From contig JAPOQG010000049.1 in assembly GCA_026710865.1 (NCBI GenBank), forward strand, positions 1 to 52,580: 52,580 bases of DNA. The letters are read 5' to 3'. Shown here in pieces: positions 50,987 through 52,580 of this stretch. Below the pieces are notes generated by a model that had not been told where the DNA came from, did not search any database, and saw nothing but the letters and a program-made list of their open reading frames with translations. Made by a program: the position numbers and the translations under genes. The stretch is from Acidimicrobiaceae bacterium (GTDB taxonomy: Bacteria; Actinomycetota; Acidimicrobiia; Acidimicrobiales; Aldehydirespiratoraceae). Numbering within the stretch: position 1 is the first letter of the stretch; each line of letters begins with the position of its first letter.

Positions 50987-52580
50987 TCAGCGGGAGCGGT
51001 ACTGGGCCCTAGGCCCCTGGGCGTCCTTGTTGAGGCGCTTGGACAGGTGCAGGCCCTCGAGCACCAACTCCACCGCGGCGGCGACCATGGCCGGGGACTC
51101 GGCGGCCTCGTCGCCGGCCAGCAGCGCCTGGACCGGAGCGGTCAAGGCGGGGATCTGGGCCAGCAGCGCGGCGTAGTCGGCGTCGGTCACGTCGTCGCCC
51201 ACGTCGACCACCAGGTCTTCGTCGAAGGCGTCCACGACCTCGCGGTGCATGTCGGGCGGCACGCAGTCCTTGAACACCGACAGCACCGCCGAGCTGACCA
51301 GCCGCTGGAGGATCTCGCCCTCACGGCCCTCCTCCAGCGTCTCGATCTCCACCTTCCCCGAAGTCGACGACGACAGCGCGTCGAGGTCGGTGACCCGGGG
51401 CACCACATGGTCGCCGCCGGTGCGCAGGGTGCGTCGCATGGCGTTGGCCACCAGGGTCTCGGCGTTGGAGATGCTGAGGCGCACCGACACGCCCGAGCGC
51501 TGCGACACATGGGGGCTGGACCGGGCCGCCCGGGTGATGGCCACCACGATGCGGGTCATGAACTCCGGCACGGTGACCATCAGGTCTGCGGTGCCGGACA
51601 CGCCGGTGTCGCTGGTCGTGTCGGCCGCGCCGGGGCCGAGGTAGGCCTCCTGTGCGACGATGTCCATCTCGGTGCCGGCGTCGTGCGGGTAGTGGGTGCG
51701 GACCTGGGCTCCGAAGCGATCCTTCAGCGGGGTGATGATGCGGCCCCGGTTGGTGTAGTCCTCGGGGTTGGCCGAGGCCACCAGCACCACGTCCAGCGGC
51801 AGGCGGACCTTGTAGCCCCGTATCTGCACGTCGCGCTCCTCGAGCACGTTGAGCAGGCCCACCTGGATGCGCTCGGCCAGGTCGGGGAGCTCGTTGATGG
51901 CGAATATGCCCCGGTTGGTGCGGGGCACCAGGCCGTAGTGCAGGGTGAGCTCGTCGGACAGGTAACGGCCCTCGGCCACCTTGATCGGGTCGACCTCGCC
52001 GATCAAATCCGCGATCGAGGTGTCGGGCGTGGCCAGCTTCTCGCCGTAGCGGTCCCTGCGGTGAACCCAGTCGATCGGGGTGTCGTCTCCCTGCTCGGCC
52101 ACCAGGGCTCGGGCGTGGGCCGAGACCGGGGCGTAGGGGTCGTCGTTGATCTCGGATCCGGCGATGATCGGCATCCACTCGTCGAGCAGGCCGACGAGGC
52201 CGCGGATCATGCGGGTCTTGGCCTGGCCCCGCTCCCCCAGCATGATCATGTCGTGGCCGGCCAGCAGGGCGTTCTCGACCTGGGGGACAACGGTGTTGTG
52301 GTAGCCGAGCACATCGTCGAACAGCGGCTCCGACGAGCGGATGCGGGCCACCGCGTTGCGACGCAGCTCCTGGCGCACCGGCACCGATGTCCAGCCGCTG
52401 GCCCGCAGTTCGCCCAGCGTGGTCGGTCGGAACCGCACAACGAAGGAGAGAATCCCCGACGAGCGCAACTGGTTGATCCGATCGCGCACAGTTCCGGCAC
52501 TTGCGCCGACCATCCGGGAGATGTCGCTGTAGCTAGCCCGGGCGTCCTCTCTCAGGACCCGCAAAATCTCACGATCGACG
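50987..52580 (-). CDS. AAA ATPase (MoxR/Mg-chelatase-like) with in-frame Lrp/AsnC HTH, 5' end off window
   Basis: The frame is open to the right edge. The last readable codons before 52564 continue as VDREI, giving an AsnC-type start (DREILRVLREDARASYSDIS, SAGTVRDRINQ, RSSGIL), so residues about 1-45 of the visible part are a complete DNA-binding HTH. From TTLGELRASG on it is a chelatase-like ATPase: GERGQAKT (Walker A), ATPDTSIADLIGEVDP, GIFAINELPDLAERIQVGLLNVLEERDVQIRG (Walker B region), VASANPEDYTNRG and TPLKDRF. Stand-alone relatives begin shortly before the TLGELRASG segment. An internal GTG 14 codons upstream of GELRASG-like sequence (in SFVVRFRP) could start a normal ATPase, but it lacks a good ribosome site. 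The VWA protein at 44,498 is its expected partner. Confidence 0.8.
   Translation of the reverse strand, partial: VDREILRVLREDARASYSDISRMVGASAGTVRDRINQLRSSGILSFVVRFRPTTLGELRASGWTSVPVRQELRRNAVARIRSSEPLFDDVLGYHNTVVPQVENALLAGHDMIMLGERGQAKTRMIRGLVGLLDEWMPIIAGSEINDDPYAPVSAHARALVAEQGDDTPIDWVHRRDRYGEKLATPDTSIADLIGEVDPIKVAEGRYLSDELTLHYGLVPRTNRGIFAINELPDLAERIQVGLLNVLEERDVQIRGYKVRLPLDVVLVASANPEDYTNRGRIITPLKDRFGAQVRTHYPHDAGTEMDIVAQEAYLGPGAADTTSDTGVSGTADLMVTVPEFMTRIVVAITRAARSSPHVSQRSGVSVRLSISNAETLVANAMRRTLRTGGDHVVPRVTDLDALSSSTSGKVEIETLEEGREGEILQRLVSSAVLSVFKDCVPPDMHREVVDAFDEDLVVDVGDDVTDADYAALLAQIPALTAPVQALLAGDEAAESPAMVAAAVELVLEGLHLSKRLNKDAQGPRAQYRSR

Overview
The window comes from a GC-rich actinobacterium. 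A WhiB-family regulator, a UPF0182 membrane protein, a DUF2342 zinc-protease-like protein, a DivIVA-like coiled-coil protein, TatA, PPK1 and the paired VWA / MoxR-type ATPase proteins all fit. The mix suggests a non-model lineage such as Acidimicrobiia, but that placement is inference; no rRNA is present.

Left flank (1-4.6 kb): the 5' part of bifunctional proline dehydrogenase/P5C dehydrogenase putA (minus), divergent from an Lrp/AsnC regulator, with palindromes between them; then a tandem repeat and an M20 metallopeptidase.

Genomic island (4,595-23,667, about 19 kb): inserted at the 3' end of an initiator tRNA-Met gene. The intact tRNA is at the right end, and a 45-bp copy of its 3' portion with one mismatch is at the left end. 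The cargo looks like defence. (a) A minus-strand four-gene set holds a C5-cytosine methyltransferase, a PD-(D/E)XK nuclease, a 1727-residue DnaQ-exonuclease + DinG-helicase + RecQ-helicase fusion, and an SF1 helicase. (b) A plus-strand coupled pair encodes a Fe(II)/2-oxoglutarate oxygenase-like protein and a HEPN + zinc-ribbon protein. (c) A tightly overlapped minus-strand operon encodes a ComEC-type metallo-beta-lactamase, a Cap2-like E2-E1 fusion, a Cap3-like JAB peptidase and a CapV-like patatin phospholipase. It resembles type II CBASS but has no recognisable CD-NTase. An IS1595-family element sits near the left end. The only integrase is a 5'-truncated remnant, so the island is probably fixed. 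The 17-23.5 kb part is visibly richer in A+T than its surroundings.

Right flank (23.7-52.6 kb): chromosomal genes. These are an SDR dehydrogenase, an APC permease, an FMN glutamate-synthase-like protein, UPF0182 plus a DivIVA-like partner, a PDZ-Lon (YlbL-type) protease, a small membrane protein plus HEAT-repeat protein, MreB (apparently with a CTG start), a small membrane protein, MoaE, a membrane-anchored epimerase, DUF2342, an MFS permease, PPK1, TatA, WhiB, a VWA protein, a PhyH-rhodanese fusion, a MaoC-like hydratase, a GH1-like protein that has lost its nucleophile, and finally an AAA ATPase whose frame begins with an Lrp/AsnC helix-turn-helix and runs off the right edge.

The strongest leads are the exonuclease-DinG-RecQ fusion in a restriction-modification operon, the cyclase-less Cap2/Cap3/patatin/MBL operon, the oxygenase-HEPN pair, and the Lrp-HTH/AAA fusion.
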